Positions 36,784 through 46,154 are shown, counted from the first letter of the stretch. The stretch is DNA of 64,000 nt from Bacteroidales bacterium (GCA_014800815.1 JAAVFI010000062.1:1-64000), one strand, 5' to 3'. Translations and numbers: made by a program. Notes: generated from the sequence alone by a model not told the origin.

Positions 36784-37775
36784 CTGTTGTAGATTTCCGG
36801 TTTGTACATGGCAAGATTTTCGGGGCGGCAGAACCACTTGATAGTTTTCTCAAGACCTTGCTCGAGAGTATAGCGGGGGCGCCAGTCGGTGAGCGAAGTG
36901 ATGAGAGTATTGTCGCCGCAAAGACGGTTCACCTCGCTCTTTGCGGGACGCAGACGCTGAGTGTCGGTCACCTCCTCCACACTTTTTCCCATGAGTTGAG
37001 CGATGAGAGCGAAAGTATCGGCCATTGAGATTTCCGTGCCGGTAGCGATATTGATGTCGCGGCCTTCGATTCCCGGAGTCTCGGCAAGAGCTATGAAGCC
37101 GGCTGCCGTATCTTCAACAAAGTTGAAGTCTCGTGTGGGAGTGAGGTCGCCGAGTTTTATCTGCGTATTTCCCGCTGCTATCTGGGTGATAATAGTGGGG
37201 ATAATGGCGCGTGCGCTCTGCCTCGGACCGTAGGTGTTGAAGGGTCGCGCAATTACCAGCGGCAGGTCGAAGGCATTGTAGAAGCTCATGGCAATGGCAT
37301 CTGCTCCAATCTTTGTAGCCGAGTATGGCGACTGCGGTTGGCGAGGATGTTTCTCATCTATAGGCACATACTGAGCCGTTCCGTAGACTTCGCTCGTGGA
37401 AGTGACCACAATTCGCTCCACGCCGCAATCTCTTGCTGCCTGGCACATATTGAGAGTACCTTTGATATTGGTATCGACATAGCTGTCGGGAGCTACGTAG
37501 CTGTACGGTATGGCGATAAGAGCCGCAAGATGAAATACAAGGTCGGCACCCTTGCAGAGAGTGCGGCAGAAATACGGGTCGCGGACATCGCCGCAGACAA
37601 TTTCAAGTCCCGGAGCCGCTGCAAATTCCTCGAGCCAACCCCAGTTGTTGAACGAATTATATTGAGCGAGGGCTCTTACCTTATATCCTTTTGCGAGAAG
37701 AGCTTGCGTGAGGTGAGAACCGATAAAACCGTCGGCACCTGTAACAACTGCAAGTTTAGCTGATGATTCTACCAT
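36780..37775 (-). CDS. legB: NAD-dependent sugar-nucleotide 4,6-dehydratase, LegB-like
   Basis: 331 residues, an extended SDR. The cofactor motif GADGFIGSHL (13-22) and catalytic S-T-S, Y-x3-K (VVTSTSEVYGT, PYSATKIGADA) are present. FNNWGWL near residue 42 and ARPFNTYGPRQSARAIIP resemble LegB dehydratases acting on UDP- or GDP-GlcNAc in legionaminic-acid synthesis. It overlaps both neighbours. The aminotransferase, acetyltransferase, epimerase and CMP-transferase of that route are not in this window. Confidence 0.75.
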   Translation of the reverse strand: MVESSAKLAVVTGADGFIGSHLTQALLAKGYKVRALAQYNSFNNWGWLEEFAAAPGLEIVCGDVRDPYFCRTLCKGADLVFHLAALIAIPYSYVAPDSYVDTNIKGTLNMCQAARDCGVERIVVTSTSEVYGTAQYVPIDEKHPRQPQSPYSATKIGADAIAMSFYNAFDLPLVIARPFNTYGPRQSARAIIPTIITQIAAGNTQIKLGDLTPTRDFNFVEDTAAGFIALAETPGIEGRDINIATGTEISMADTFALIAQLMGKSVEEVTDTQRLRPAKSEVNRLCGDNTLITSLTDWRPRYTLEQGLEKTIKWFCRPENLAMYKPEIYNR

Positions 37776-38221
37776 GTATGTTTGAATTTATAGTAGTAAG
37801 TACGTCCGTCGCTGCCCTCACGGATGAAGTCGAAATGAGAGTGGTCGAGACGCGTTATGGTCACATTTTCAATGAGTCGGTCGAAGCCGAGCCAGTAAGG
37901 CGGTGTGTACGAACCGGTACCGGGCTCATCGCCATAGTCGGAATGTGCGAAGTCGAAAGTCAGAGAGTCGCCGTCGCGGGTCCATGTGGCAAAATAGTGA
38001 ATGTCCTGCTGCATGCCGTAGTCGAGACCGAAGAGCGCGAAGCGGCCATGCATGCCTAGAAGCGCGGCCTCAGCCTTGGCGGGGAGAGGTACGACGACAT
38101 CGTCTACCGTCATCTCGTCGAGCGACCATGAACCGAAAAGAGTTCCGATGTATCCTTCGTTCTGACACGACAGGGCCGAGCAACAAAGGAATATAAATAG
38201 TATGCGGATGTATCGTGTCAT
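37769..38221 (-). CDS. Lipocalin-like lipoprotein
   Basis: 150 residues with a lipoprotein signal (CCSALSC). The body (GTLFGSWSLDEMTVDDV, FATWTRDGDSLTFDFAHSDY, HFDFIREGSDGRTYYYKF) has the beta pattern of small lipocalin-like Bacteroidetes proteins. It overlaps the Wzi-like gene by 4 bases and legB by 7, so it is part of the coupled envelope operon. Ligand unknown. Confidence 0.65.
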   Translation of the reverse strand: MTRYIRILFIFLCCSALSCQNEGYIGTLFGSWSLDEMTVDDVVVPLPAKAEAALLGMHGRFALFGLDYGMQQDIHYFATWTRDGDSLTFDFAHSDYGDEPGTGSYTPPYWLGFDRLIENVTITRLDHSHFDFIREGSDGRTYYYKFKHTW

Positions 38222-39750
38222 TTTTTACCGAGTTTGAAAGAACCGTCGTAGACGGCGGTTAACATTGCACCGAAATTATCTCCGCGAAGACGGCCTGTAT
38301 CGAAGGCGACTTTCAGTCGCAGAGTCAAGGGAATCTTGACCGACGGTTTCCAGTCGGCACCTATCATTGCAGATGTATCGTAGAGAATTTCCTTACCGGG
38401 ATAACGACCTGTACCGCCGGCTTCCTGCCAACTGAACTTCGCCACATAGCCAAGTGTAGGCAGGATGTTGCCCGATACGGCTGCGTGGACGCCGCGAGCG
38501 CGGTTGTGTGTAAAGTTGGGCATACCGTCCTTATTATATACAGGAGAGACGGGGAAGGGCGAACCGATACTCATACCGAAGTTGCTGTACGGGCCGTAGA
38601 AATCGTTGTTGTAGTAATTATCGCCGCCTGTAGCTTTGAAGCCTTCGATATCCGAACCGGGGTGGTCGGTGGGAGACCAGTGGATAGGCCCGGACTGGTT
38701 GGTGAAGTCGAAATATTCAAACAAGACTTTGCCGATACCTTTATTTGAGGGGAAGTTGTACTGCACACCCCAAAGGCCGTCCCAGCCGTTGCGACGTCCG
38801 ATACCGGAGCCGTCTTCCCAGGGCCACTCGAAGTAGGCCGCGAGGGTCGAACCGTTCTTGAAATTATAGCGGGCTTTAAAATCCCATGAGCCGAGTGAAT
38901 TGCCCTTATAGAAACTTTCGCCACTACCCTCCCTCGGGAAGAACATATCCCAGAGGTCGCGGATATGGAAACCGCGGTTTTCCTCCCTGGTTATTTTTCC
39001 GAAGCGATAGTGAGTGGCATAGCCTGCAAACATACCCGCAGCCTGCATACCCACAATAATGCTGAACGGTTGTGTGGGCTTAGTGCGGAAGTAGCAACGC
39101 TTGTAGGTGTACCAGTTGTCGAGACTCAAGAGGCCCGAATAGTAGTTGAACGTGCTCTGCTTGTAATCCTTGTCAAAGGTGCGACCGTACATGATTTCGC
39201 CGTCGATCTGCACCCAGCCGTTGGTAAAGGGAATATCCTGAAAGTCAAGGAAACCGGCAGCGGCACCGGGGATAGGCATGGCGTTGTTGCTTCGCGTGAT
39301 GTCGCCCGACGAGAGTTGGTCGTCGACGATACGCGAGTGCCGCTCTTTCGGGCCTACTATAAGGTAGACGCTGCGATATTTAAGTTCGGCGTACAGCTGC
39401 AGGAGGCGGAATGGAGCCTGCCTTACATGATTTGTGGTCCATGTTTCGGTGGCGCTTTCATAGCGGTCGTAGGGAGCGGCGCTGCCGTAGCCTGCAATGT
39501 ATTCGAAGCCCATACCCCAGCTGAAACGCTTAGTGAGGTCGAGGTCTTTCTTGATAAGTCCGTCCTGCCAGATTCCGTTTGCGCCGTTGACACGACCTGA
39601 GTTCCAGGAACCTATCATATAAGGAGCGTATGCGCCGGTCGAGGCATTTGCCGACAGGGATGCCGAATAGTCGAAGCGCACAGGCTCCGCACCCTTCGCG
39701 AGAGAGGCGGCCGACAGAAGCAGAAGGGATGCTAAGGTAATTTTTTTCAT
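38218..39750 (-). CDS. Wzi-like outer-membrane capsule assembly protein
   Basis: 510 residues with a signal peptide (1-20) and an outer-membrane beta-barrel pattern. LSSGDITRSNNAMPIPG, followed by DIPFTNGWVQIDGEIMYG, matches the conserved plug region of Wzi, which anchors capsule at the cell surface. The C-terminal strand (GSFKLGKK) is short of the usual aromatic end. It overlaps genes on both sides by 4 bases. Its company with NeuB and LegB suggests attachment of a nonulosonate-bearing surface glycan. Confidence 0.75.
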   Translation of the reverse strand: MKKITLASLLLLSAASLAKGAEPVRFDYSASLSANASTGAYAPYMIGSWNSGRVNGANGIWQDGLIKKDLDLTKRFSWGMGFEYIAGYGSAAPYDRYESATETWTTNHVRQAPFRLLQLYAELKYRSVYLIVGPKERHSRIVDDQLSSGDITRSNNAMPIPGAAAGFLDFQDIPFTNGWVQIDGEIMYGRTFDKDYKQSTFNYYSGLLSLDNWYTYKRCYFRTKPTQPFSIIVGMQAAGMFAGYATHYRFGKITREENRGFHIRDLWDMFFPREGSGESFYKGNSLGSWDFKARYNFKNGSTLAAYFEWPWEDGSGIGRRNGWDGLWGVQYNFPSNKGIGKVLFEYFDFTNQSGPIHWSPTDHPGSDIEGFKATGGDNYYNNDFYGPYSNFGMSIGSPFPVSPVYNKDGMPNFTHNRARGVHAAVSGNILPTLGYVAKFSWQEAGGTGRYPGKEILYDTSAMIGADWKPSVKIPLTLRLKVAFDTGRLRGDNFGAMLTAVYDGSFKLGKK

Positions 39751-40397
39751 TCAAATACGAGTTCACCGAAAAATTCGGGACGATGAAAATCGGGCTTTTC
39801 GGTTGTGATAGGATTCCAGCTGAGATAGTGGGGAACCGAAGCTCCGGAAGCGCACTTATAGAAGTTGCCCCTGATGACAGTACCAGGTGCGGGGTTGTCG
39901 AAATTCATAAGCGACAACGGAATGACCACGAGGATATTCCAAGTGAATACACCTTCAATCTCCTTGAACGGACGGTTGCCGCATGAAGGAAAGCGAAGAA
40001 CCTGCGCGAGTTCCGACTCATTGAGGCGTGTGGGATTGGGGCGAACCAAGCGGTGCGAAGCATTGAGGAAGCCGATGCAGTTGAATTCGAAATTCCAGTA
40101 CTCGCCGTCTTTCTCAGGTTGCATAAATACTTCTACACACGAATCCTGACTCACCGGGTCCTGGTCGTGCGAGTGCTCGGCCAGAAGATAATTGCAGCGC
40201 ACACGGAAGTCGATATACAGTTTGTGCCCGCTGTGAGCTATCGCGAACGAAGCCTTCGGGCGGCTCTGAGATTCATCGGGCCAATTTGCACACTCGATAG
40301 CACCGAGAGTACCGCGGTCGTCGAGTACTTCAATAATAGACTCAGGCTCGGAGAGAGAGTCGAGGGCTTCTACACGGGGGATGCTTATTCGTTTCAT
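39747..40397 (-). CDS. CBM9-like carbohydrate-binding protein
   Basis: 216 residues, no signal peptide. LYIDFRVRCNYLLAEH, DSCVEVFMQPEKDGEYWNFEFNCIG and FTWNILVVIPLSLM fit the family-9 carbohydrate-binding-like fold often seen as a single-domain protein in Bacteroidetes. Role unknown; sugar binding is family knowledge, not shown. It overlaps the LysE gene and the Wzi-like gene by 4 bases each. Confidence 0.75.
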   Translation of the reverse strand: MKRISIPRVEALDSLSEPESIIEVLDDRGTLGAIECANWPDESQSRPKASFAIAHSGHKLYIDFRVRCNYLLAEHSHDQDPVSQDSCVEVFMQPEKDGEYWNFEFNCIGFLNASHRLVRPNPTRLNESELAQVLRFPSCGNRPFKEIEGVFTWNILVVIPLSLMNFDNPAPGTVIRGNFYKCASGASVPHYLSWNPITTEKPDFHRPEFFGELVFE

Positions 40398-41032
40398 AGA
40401 TAGTCGTATAGGGCCATACCGAGACCGACAATTGCCATTGCCATTAGCAGCAGGCCAATCACATAGTTTATAATCTTGAGAGAGCGGACATTAATTCGCT
40501 TGCCCAGACGGTGCACAAGCGTGGTTATGCCCCACCACCATAGCACGGCGCCTCCGAGAATAGTGAGATAGGCTACGATATAGTGATGAACCTTGAATTC
40601 AGGGAGGAAGAAGTTGAAGCGGGCAAAAAGTCCGATGATGAAAAACAGGATGAGGGGGTTGGAGAACGTCAGCAGGAAGCCAGTGGCGAATTCACTCCAA
40701 TATCCTGTAGTAGCCTCCCTTGCCGTCTTGAGTGCTCTGGTGGGATTTTTCTGCAGCAGGTAGTATCCGAAAGCTGCAATGACCACACTGCCTACAATCT
40801 GGATGAGCAGCTGGTGACGGTCGATAAAGCCGGTGATGAAACTGAGGCAGAAGCCCGTGAGCAGACAGTAAACGAGGTCGCTAAAGGCTGCTCCGAGACC
40901 CGTGAAGAATCCCTGCCAACGTCCCGTGCCAAGGGTGCGCTGGATGACAAGCATACCGATAGGACCCATAGGTGCCGATATGAGCATGCCTATAGCCAGT
41001 CCGCGGGGTAGTATGTAGAGAATCTGCTCCAT
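40394..41032 (-). CDS. LysE-family exporter
   Basis: 212 residues with about six membrane segments. The N-terminus LAIGMLISAPMGPIGMLVIQRTLGTGRWQGFFTGLG-type region (residues 10-45) and the later FATGFLLTFSNPLILFF are typical of LysE/RhtB amino-acid exporters in the inner membrane. It is the first gene after the promoter at 41048-41079 and overlaps the next. Substrate unknown. Confidence 0.85.
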   Translation of the reverse strand: MEQILYILPRGLAIGMLISAPMGPIGMLVIQRTLGTGRWQGFFTGLGAAFSDLVYCLLTGFCLSFITGFIDRHQLLIQIVGSVVIAAFGYYLLQKNPTRALKTAREATTGYWSEFATGFLLTFSNPLILFFIIGLFARFNFFLPEFKVHHYIVAYLTILGGAVLWWWGITTLVHRLGKRINVRSLKIINYVIGLLLMAMAIVGLGMALYDYL

Positions 41033-41047
41033 AGTCTAAAATCCGAG

Positions 41048-41079
41048 CAAAAATACGAATTTTACTGCAAATATTCAAC
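41048..41079 (-). promoter_or_regulatory. Promoter of the seven-gene LysE-to-NeuB operon
   Basis: On the minus strand GTTG (41076-41079), 20 bases, then TATTTTTG (41048-41055), 16 bases before the LysE start. Confidence 0.65.
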
Positions 41080-41110
41080 CTCTGCCGACTTTTATGTTGC
41101 TTAAAACGTT

Positions 41111-41118
41111 TATCTTTG
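41111..41118 (+). promoter_or_regulatory. GH25 gene promoter -7 box
   Basis: TATCTTTG 50 bases before the ATG at 41169; no good -33 element at standard spacing. Confidence 0.45.
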
Positions 41119-41168
41119 TAGAAAGTAATTCGGCAAATAATTTCCGAACCACGTAATACTATTTGATT

Positions 41169-42173
41169 ATGAACATTTTAGCGACAATACCATACCTTTT
41201 CGCCCTCCTGCTTGCATTTTCGGCAGGACTGACGGCTTTTGCCGGCGAGCTCCGCACGGCCAACTATACATATTCAGGCGGTGTGAAAGACGGAAAGCAG
41301 AACGGGTACGGCGTGTGCCGATATAGCAACGGCACCACATACTACGGCTATTGGGATATGGGATATAAACAAGGTGTAGGCCGAATGGAATTTGCCGACG
41401 GCACTCTGGAGTTCGGGCAGTGGGTAAAAGGTCGCTATACCAAGCCCAAGGGACAGAAGTTTGTGCAGGGAGTCAAGGCCTACGGTATCGACGTATCGAA
41501 ATACCAGAAAGACGTAGACTGGACACGTCTTTCGCTGAGTGCCGATGCCTCGGGAAAAGTTGTGCCTTCGGGTAAAAATGCCCGTTACCGCCAGCCGGTG
41601 CTGTTCGCGCTTATGAAGAGCACGCAGGGCACAACCATTGTAGACCCGACATTCAAGAAGAATTTCGCCGAAGCAAAACGATGCGGAATAATACGCGGAG
41701 CATATCATTTCCTCTCGGTATCGTCGCCCGTTGACGAGCAGGCGAAGTACTTCATTGCCAACACTCCTCTCGAGCCCGGTGATATGCCTCCAGTGCTCGA
41801 CCTTGAAATCGACAAAAAGACGATGCAGAAAGACCACGCCAAGGTGGTGAAAATGGCCAAAGAGTGGTTGAAACTCATCGAGAAACACTATGGTGTGAAG
41901 CCTATAATCTATACCTACAATAACTACTATATCGACTATCTCAAAGGTCACGGTCTCGACGACTATGACTACTGGATAGCGCGCTACGGTTCAGAACCGT
42001 CGGCCCGCCACTGGGAGATATGGCAGTTCACCGAAAAGGGTGTATGCAAGGGTATAGACCACGCAGTCGATATCGACTTATTCCGCGGAGACTTCACTGA
42101 CCTTAAAGCATATGTGATACAGAAAGGTATAAAGGCAAAGCCTCGCAAGACGACTACTGCGAAGAAGAAGTAA
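41169..42173 (+). CDS. Secreted GH25 lysozyme with N-terminal MORN repeats
   Basis: 334 residues from ATG 41169 (a TTG two codons earlier is less likely). A signal peptide is followed by two to three MORN repeats (about 30-95: YSGGVKDGKQNGYGVCRYSNG, YYGYWDMGYKQGVGRMEFADG), then a GH25 barrel from about 105: YGIDVSKYQKDVDW, RGAYHFLS, PPVLDLEID with the acidic catalytic residues, and WQFTEKG. It would cut the MurNAc-GlcNAc bond of peptidoglycan outside the cytoplasm. The MORN part may mediate binding to membrane or partner. Confidence 0.88.
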   Translation: MNILATIPYLFALLLAFSAGLTAFAGELRTANYTYSGGVKDGKQNGYGVCRYSNGTTYYGYWDMGYKQGVGRMEFADGTLEFGQWVKGRYTKPKGQKFVQGVKAYGIDVSKYQKDVDWTRLSLSADASGKVVPSGKNARYRQPVLFALMKSTQGTTIVDPTFKKNFAEAKRCGIIRGAYHFLSVSSPVDEQAKYFIANTPLEPGDMPPVLDLEIDKKTMQKDHAKVVKMAKEWLKLIEKHYGVKPIIYTYNNYYIDYLKGHGLDDYDYWIARYGSEPSARHWEIWQFTEKGVCKGIDHAVDIDLFRGDFTDLKAYVIQKGIKAKPRKTTTAKKK

Positions 42174-42182
42174 ATCAGAATG

Positions 42183-43025
42183 TCAATTTTCTCTTCGCTG
42201 CGAGGTGCTGACGGTAAAGTCAGTCGGGTGCGGGGCAGCTGCCGCAAAAGTGTAGAAGATCGGAGTCTCCAGTGAGAGACCCGGTCTTCCTTCTTTTGGT
42301 GGCGGCTTCGGTGGCGAAGAGACGGGGATTAGGAAAACGGTGGTCATGGGGGCGGCCTTCGCAGGCAGGTCCTCCATGGCCTTTCGACGGTATGCGCGGT
42401 ATGCGCTGATAGAGATGTCACGCTCTACGCACGGCGGGAAGTCGGGGTTGCGAGTGCCCGCGCAACTGTGGTAGATGATGATGTAGCACGGCAGGTCGAG
42501 AAAGACAGGATGCGCATACCTGAATAATTCCTGTGCTTTCTTGCGGTTAAGGTCGTGGGCGTAGAGAATATTGAAATTCGTGCCTCTGAGGGCGTTGGGT
42601 CTACGCTGCGACGCTATGGCCAACGGTCTCCTTACGAATTTGTACTCTAAGGCGTGAGCCTCTTTAATGCTGCGGTCTACGAGCACGAGGTCAAGTCCGG
42701 GCGTGAGGGTCATGAGCCAGTTGATGTAGCCGATGAGCACCTCGGTGGAGTCGGTGTCGGGATAGTCTACGACCTGTACGTTGATGCCGCCTCTTCGACG
42801 TCGCTGCCGCTCGAGAGTGAAAATGATATTGCGCTCCCACCAACGGAGGGAACGGCCAAACCACCGAGCGAATTCTGCGGTTATGTCGAGGAAGCGGCGC
42901 ATACCGCAAAAGTAGGATGCGGAGAGTGGGATGTGTGCGGGTAGATGTCGGCGGCGGGGAAATGGGCGTGGGAGGTGTGGGAGGTGTGGGCGTAGACTCA
43001 GCCATGAATCGGCGTCCGCAAACAT
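42183..43025 (-). CDS. Unknown protein, possibly a degenerate terminase-like ATPase
   Basis: 280 residues from ATG 43025, or 240 from ATG 42902 (MRRFLDITAEF), which skips a Pro/Arg-rich lead. I do not recognise the family with confidence. The order of motifs (DTDSTEVLIGYINWLM, PGLDLVLVDRSIKEAHAL, NALRGTNFNILYAHDL, PVFLDLPCYIIIYHSCAGTRNPDF) recalls a phage terminase ATPase core, but the GKS/T of Walker A and the DE of Walker B are missing. The Pro-rich tail is low-complexity. It converges with the GH25 gene (9 bases). A broken copy lies at 1-115. Confidence 0.45.
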   Translation of the reverse strand: MFADADSWLSLRPHLPHLPRPFPRRRHLPAHIPLSASYFCGMRRFLDITAEFARWFGRSLRWWERNIIFTLERQRRRRGGINVQVVDYPDTDSTEVLIGYINWLMTLTPGLDLVLVDRSIKEAHALEYKFVRRPLAIASQRRPNALRGTNFNILYAHDLNRKKAQELFRYAHPVFLDLPCYIIIYHSCAGTRNPDFPPCVERDISISAYRAYRRKAMEDLPAKAAPMTTVFLIPVSSPPKPPPKEGRPGLSLETPIFYTFAAAAPHPTDFTVSTSQRREN

Positions 43026-43121
43026 CACGTAGATATCGTGTAAGTTGAGTGGTGCATTGCCGCTGATATAGCGATAGATAGTTCTTGGGGGTTGTGATTG
43101 GGTAATTTTTATGGAAGAATG

Positions 43122-43152
43122 TTTGCGAATTGAAAAATTCTTTCTAATTTTG
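43122..43152 (+). promoter_or_regulatory. Promoter for the 43250 gene
   Basis: TTTG 43122-43125, a 19-base spacer, TAATTTTG 43145-43152. It rules out the upstream in-frame ATG at 43157 as a practical start and supports ATG 43250. Confidence 0.75.
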
Positions 43153-43249
43153 TGGCATGACACAATACGTGTCATCTAATTTAATTCTATGTACAACTAT
43201 CGCGAATTGTTTTATAGCAGTTTGCACCACACACAAAGTTTTTTTAAGT

Positions 43250-44461
43250 ATGAAGAAATTCTACGCACTTGTGGTAGCTGTTGCAGTATGCCTGACGACA
43301 TTAACGTCTTATGGTCAGGATTTGATTGAAGGACTAAGTCTTCGTCGGACAGCAGCTCTTACGACATCTCCAGTAGAGAAGGTGATAAGTCCTGACGTGA
43401 ATGTACCCCGGAAAGAGGCTGCTTCAAGAGCTGCGTCTCTTACAGAGGACGGAACGTATTTTTGGGCTTACTATGACCTTAATTCGCCCGACCAGCATCT
43501 TGAGCAAAAAGAGGTGACTGTGACGATTGGAGCAGATGGGAAAGATGCGACAATCACAGGTATCGCTGATAAAGCACTTGCCGCAAGCGTAAATCTTGAG
43601 GACGGAACGATTTCGATAAGCAAGCAGTATCTTACAGATAATGCCAATGGTCCTGTCTACTTCTTTTTCCTTGAAATACAAGGAAACAATGTAGTTGCGT
43701 CTAAAACTACAACCTGCACCGGTAAGTTTACTGAGAACGGTATTGAATTCGATACGACTCTGGTATGGGTAATAGGAAATGAAAACGGGCAGGGAGGATT
43801 CAGTCTGGCAGCTTACTTCAATGTGTTTGTCGACCCAGAACTTGTACCTAATGAACTTGTGTATGGTACGGGTGTCTTTACAGAACGAATATTCTCGCCT
43901 CTATTCAACGTATATCCTGCAGCCTATGAAGTGTTGGTGACTTATCCAGAAGGAAATCCTGACATAATTTATATCAGAGATGCTGCTAAAGGATTCTTCG
44001 AAGCCAAACATTGGAGCGGCGATAGCGGAACCTGGACTCTCGATATCTCAGACCGCAATAATGTGGGTTTAGGCAGAGCTTCGCTCGGCTTCGGCAATGG
44101 TTCAAATGTGACAATGTATTATGTGATCGGTCAATCGGTATTAAACTCTGAGAATGGACAATCGACCAACTCTGAATTTATGATTACATGCAAAGAAGAA
44201 GGTAATAAGATGACTATTACTTTCCCTAAGTACAGTTGTTACCTGATATCCTATCCTGTGCAGACGTCTTACGCTTCTCCTGAGGTCAGTACTCTTGTGA
44301 TAACTAAGGAGGACGAAAGTAATGGCGTGGCAAATGTTGCCGCAGACGCCAACGCTCCCGTTGAATACTTCAATCTCCAGGGTGTGAAGGTGGAAAATCC
44401 TGCAAACGGTGTTTATATCCGCCGTCAGGGTGGCGCTACCACCAAGGTGCTTGTGAAGTAA
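43250..44461 (+). CDS. Secreted protein with T9SS-like C-terminal tail
   Basis: 403 residues from ATG 43250, which begins a clean signal peptide (MKKFYALVVAVAVCLTTLTS). The middle is beta-rich and unrecognised. The tail from ~365 (VEYFNLQGVKVENPANGVYIRRQG, ending TTKVLVK) is the sorting-like C-terminal module common in Prevotella and Muribaculaceae. Base composition is more AT-rich than the flanking housekeeping genes. It has its own promoter and a strong terminator, so it is monocistronic. Confidence 0.7.
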   Translation: MKKFYALVVAVAVCLTTLTSYGQDLIEGLSLRRTAALTTSPVEKVISPDVNVPRKEAASRAASLTEDGTYFWAYYDLNSPDQHLEQKEVTVTIGADGKDATITGIADKALAASVNLEDGTISISKQYLTDNANGPVYFFFLEIQGNNVVASKTTTCTGKFTENGIEFDTTLVWVIGNENGQGGFSLAAYFNVFVDPELVPNELVYGTGVFTERIFSPLFNVYPAAYEVLVTYPEGNPDIIYIRDAAKGFFEAKHWSGDSGTWTLDISDRNNVGLGRASLGFGNGSNVTMYYVIGQSVLNSENGQSTNSEFMITCKEEGNKMTITFPKYSCYLISYPVQTSYASPEVSTLVITKEDESNGVANVAADANAPVEYFNLQGVKVENPANGVYIRRQGGATTKVLVK

Positions 44462-44483
44462 GTTTCGCTTTACAATATATATG

Positions 44484-44517
44484 AGAAGTGTCGCACCGAG
44501 GCGACACTTCTTTTTTT
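44484..44517 (+). terminator. Rho-independent terminator of the 43250 gene
   Basis: AGAAGTGTCGC/GCGACACTTCT, 11-bp perfect stem, 6-base loop, followed by a run of T to 44517. Confidence 0.9.
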
Positions 44518-44528
44518 GTGCATATATT

Positions 44529-44566
44529 ACGAGGGTGCTGCGAAAATGGATTCGCAGCACCCTCGT
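44529..44566 (-). terminator. Hairpin after guaA
   Basis: Perfect 16-bp stem 44529-44544/44551-44566 (ACGAGGGTGCTGCGAA arm) with a 6-base loop, 26 bases beyond the guaA stop. No T-tract on the minus strand. Confidence 0.65.
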
Positions 44567-44592
44567 GATATCGGATTGTCAGAGCGGGTGTA

Positions 44593-46122
44593 TTATTCCC
44601 ACTCGATTGTGGCCGGTGGCTTTGACGAGATGTCGTAGCAAACGCGGTTTACGCCGCGGACTTTGTTGATGATTTCGTTGGAGACTTTGGCCATGAATTC
44701 GTAGGGGAGGTGTGCCCAGTCGGCTGTCATAGCATCGGTGGATGTTACGGCACGGAGTGCTACGGCGCGCTCGTAGGTGCGTTCGTCGCCCATAACTCCT
44801 ACGCTCTGTACGGGGAGGAGGATTACGCCTGCCTGCCATACTTTGTCGTAGAGGCCGGAGTCGCGGAGACCCTGAATGAAGATGTGGTCTGCTTCCTGGA
44901 GTACGGCTACTTTTTCGCGGGTGACTTCGCCAAGGATGCGGACTGCGAGGCCGGGACCGGGGAAGGGGTGACGGTTGATGAGGTGCTCGGGCATGCCGAG
45001 TGCGCGGCCTACTGCACGGACTTCGTCTTTAAAGAGGAGTCGAAGTGGCTCGCAGAGGCTGAGGTTCATGCGCTCGGGGAGTCCGCCTACGTTGTGGTGG
45101 CTCTTGATGACGGTGCCTGTGATTGAGAGTGACTCGATGCAGTCGGGGTAAATGGTACCCTGGGCGAGCCAGCGGGCGTCGGTAATCTTTGATGCTTCGG
45201 CGTCGAATACTTCGATGAAGTCGGCACCGATGATTTTGCGTTTGCGTTCGGGATCGGTTACACCTGCGAGGTCGGCGAAGAATTTGTCGGAAGCGTCTAC
45301 GCCGCGAACGTTGAGACCGAGGCATTCGTAGTCGCGAAGGACGTCGGTAAATTCGTTTTTGCGGAGCATGCCGTGGTCAACGAAGATACATGTGAGGTTG
45401 GAGCCGATAGCACGGTTGAGGAGTACGGCGGCTACTGATGAGTCGACGCCGCCGGAGAGGCCGAGGATTACGCGGTCGTTGCCAAGCTGTTTGCGGAGTT
45501 CGGCAACGGTGGTTTCGATGAATGATTCGGCACTCCATGAGCAGGATGCGCCGCAGATATCTACTGCAAAGTTGCGCAGGAGTTGCATGCCGCACTCGCT
45601 GTGGTAGACTTCGGGGTGGAACTGTACGCCCCAGAGCTTGCCGGGCCCCTGGAAGGCTGCGAAGCGGACTTCGGGGGTGGAGGCTACGCAAGTGTAGTCG
45701 TCGGGGATTGCGGTGATAGTGTCGCCGTGGCTCATCCATACCTGTGCTCCGGGTTCGATGTCTTTGAAGAGGGGGCAGGCGGGGTCGATGTAGCTTAGGT
45801 GTGCGCGACCATATTCACGCGAGGGTGCGGGTTCGACTTTGCCTCCGGCAGTAAGGGCCATGAGCTGAGCGCCGTAGCAGATACCGAGAACGGGGAGCTT
45901 GGAGGCGATAGCGGCGATGTCGGTACGGAAAGCGTTTTCGTCGTAGACAGAGAGGGGGCTACCTGAAAGGATAACGCCGATTATACCCTGCTCTTCTTCC
46001 TTACCAAAGGGATACTTATCGTACGGCAGAATTTCGCTGTAGATGTTGAGTTCTCGAATTCTTCGGCCGATGAGCTGGGTTGTCTGGGAGCCGAAATCGA
46101 GGATTAATATTTTCTCCTGCAT
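44593..46122 (-). CDS. guaA: GMP synthase (glutamine-hydrolysing)
   Basis: 509 residues from ATG 46122 ([13 protein letters not shown]); the upstream in-frame ATG lies in the promoter. The class I amidotransferase has Cys in [11 protein letters not shown] and His-x-Glu in FHPEVYHSE. The ATP-pyrophosphatase P-loop is [11 protein letters not shown], and the dimerisation domain ends in PPATIEWE. It converts XMP to GMP. Confidence 0.97.
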   Translation of the reverse strand: MQEKILILDFGSQTTQLIGRRIRELNIYSEILPYDKYPFGKEEEQGIIGVILSGSPLSVYDENAFRTDIAAIASKLPVLGICYGAQLMALTAGGKVEPAPSREYGRAHLSYIDPACPLFKDIEPGAQVWMSHGDTITAIPDDYTCVASTPEVRFAAFQGPGKLWGVQFHPEVYHSECGMQLLRNFAVDICGASCSWSAESFIETTVAELRKQLGNDRVILGLSGGVDSSVAAVLLNRAIGSNLTCIFVDHGMLRKNEFTDVLRDYECLGLNVRGVDASDKFFADLAGVTDPERKRKIIGADFIEVFDAEASKITDARWLAQGTIYPDCIESLSITGTVIKSHHNVGGLPERMNLSLCEPLRLLFKDEVRAVGRALGMPEHLINRHPFPGPGLAVRILGEVTREKVAVLQEADHIFIQGLRDSGLYDKVWQAGVILLPVQSVGVMGDERTYERAVALRAVTSTDAMTADWAHLPYEFMAKVSNEIINKVRGVNRVCYDISSKPPATIEWE

Positions 46123-46154
46123 AGGGGGTTTATGGTGATGTTTGGAAATCGTTG

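Noticed and set aside
42691..43005. Alternative frame MAESTPTPPTPP with Thr/Pro repeats
   Set aside because: Low-complexity translation of a repetitive GGTGTGGGAG stretch; the other frame carries the better protein-like sequence.
43157..43249. ATG at 43157 as an N-terminally longer start for the secreted protein
   Set aside because: It lies at the predicted transcription start and would hide the signal peptide that begins at 43250.
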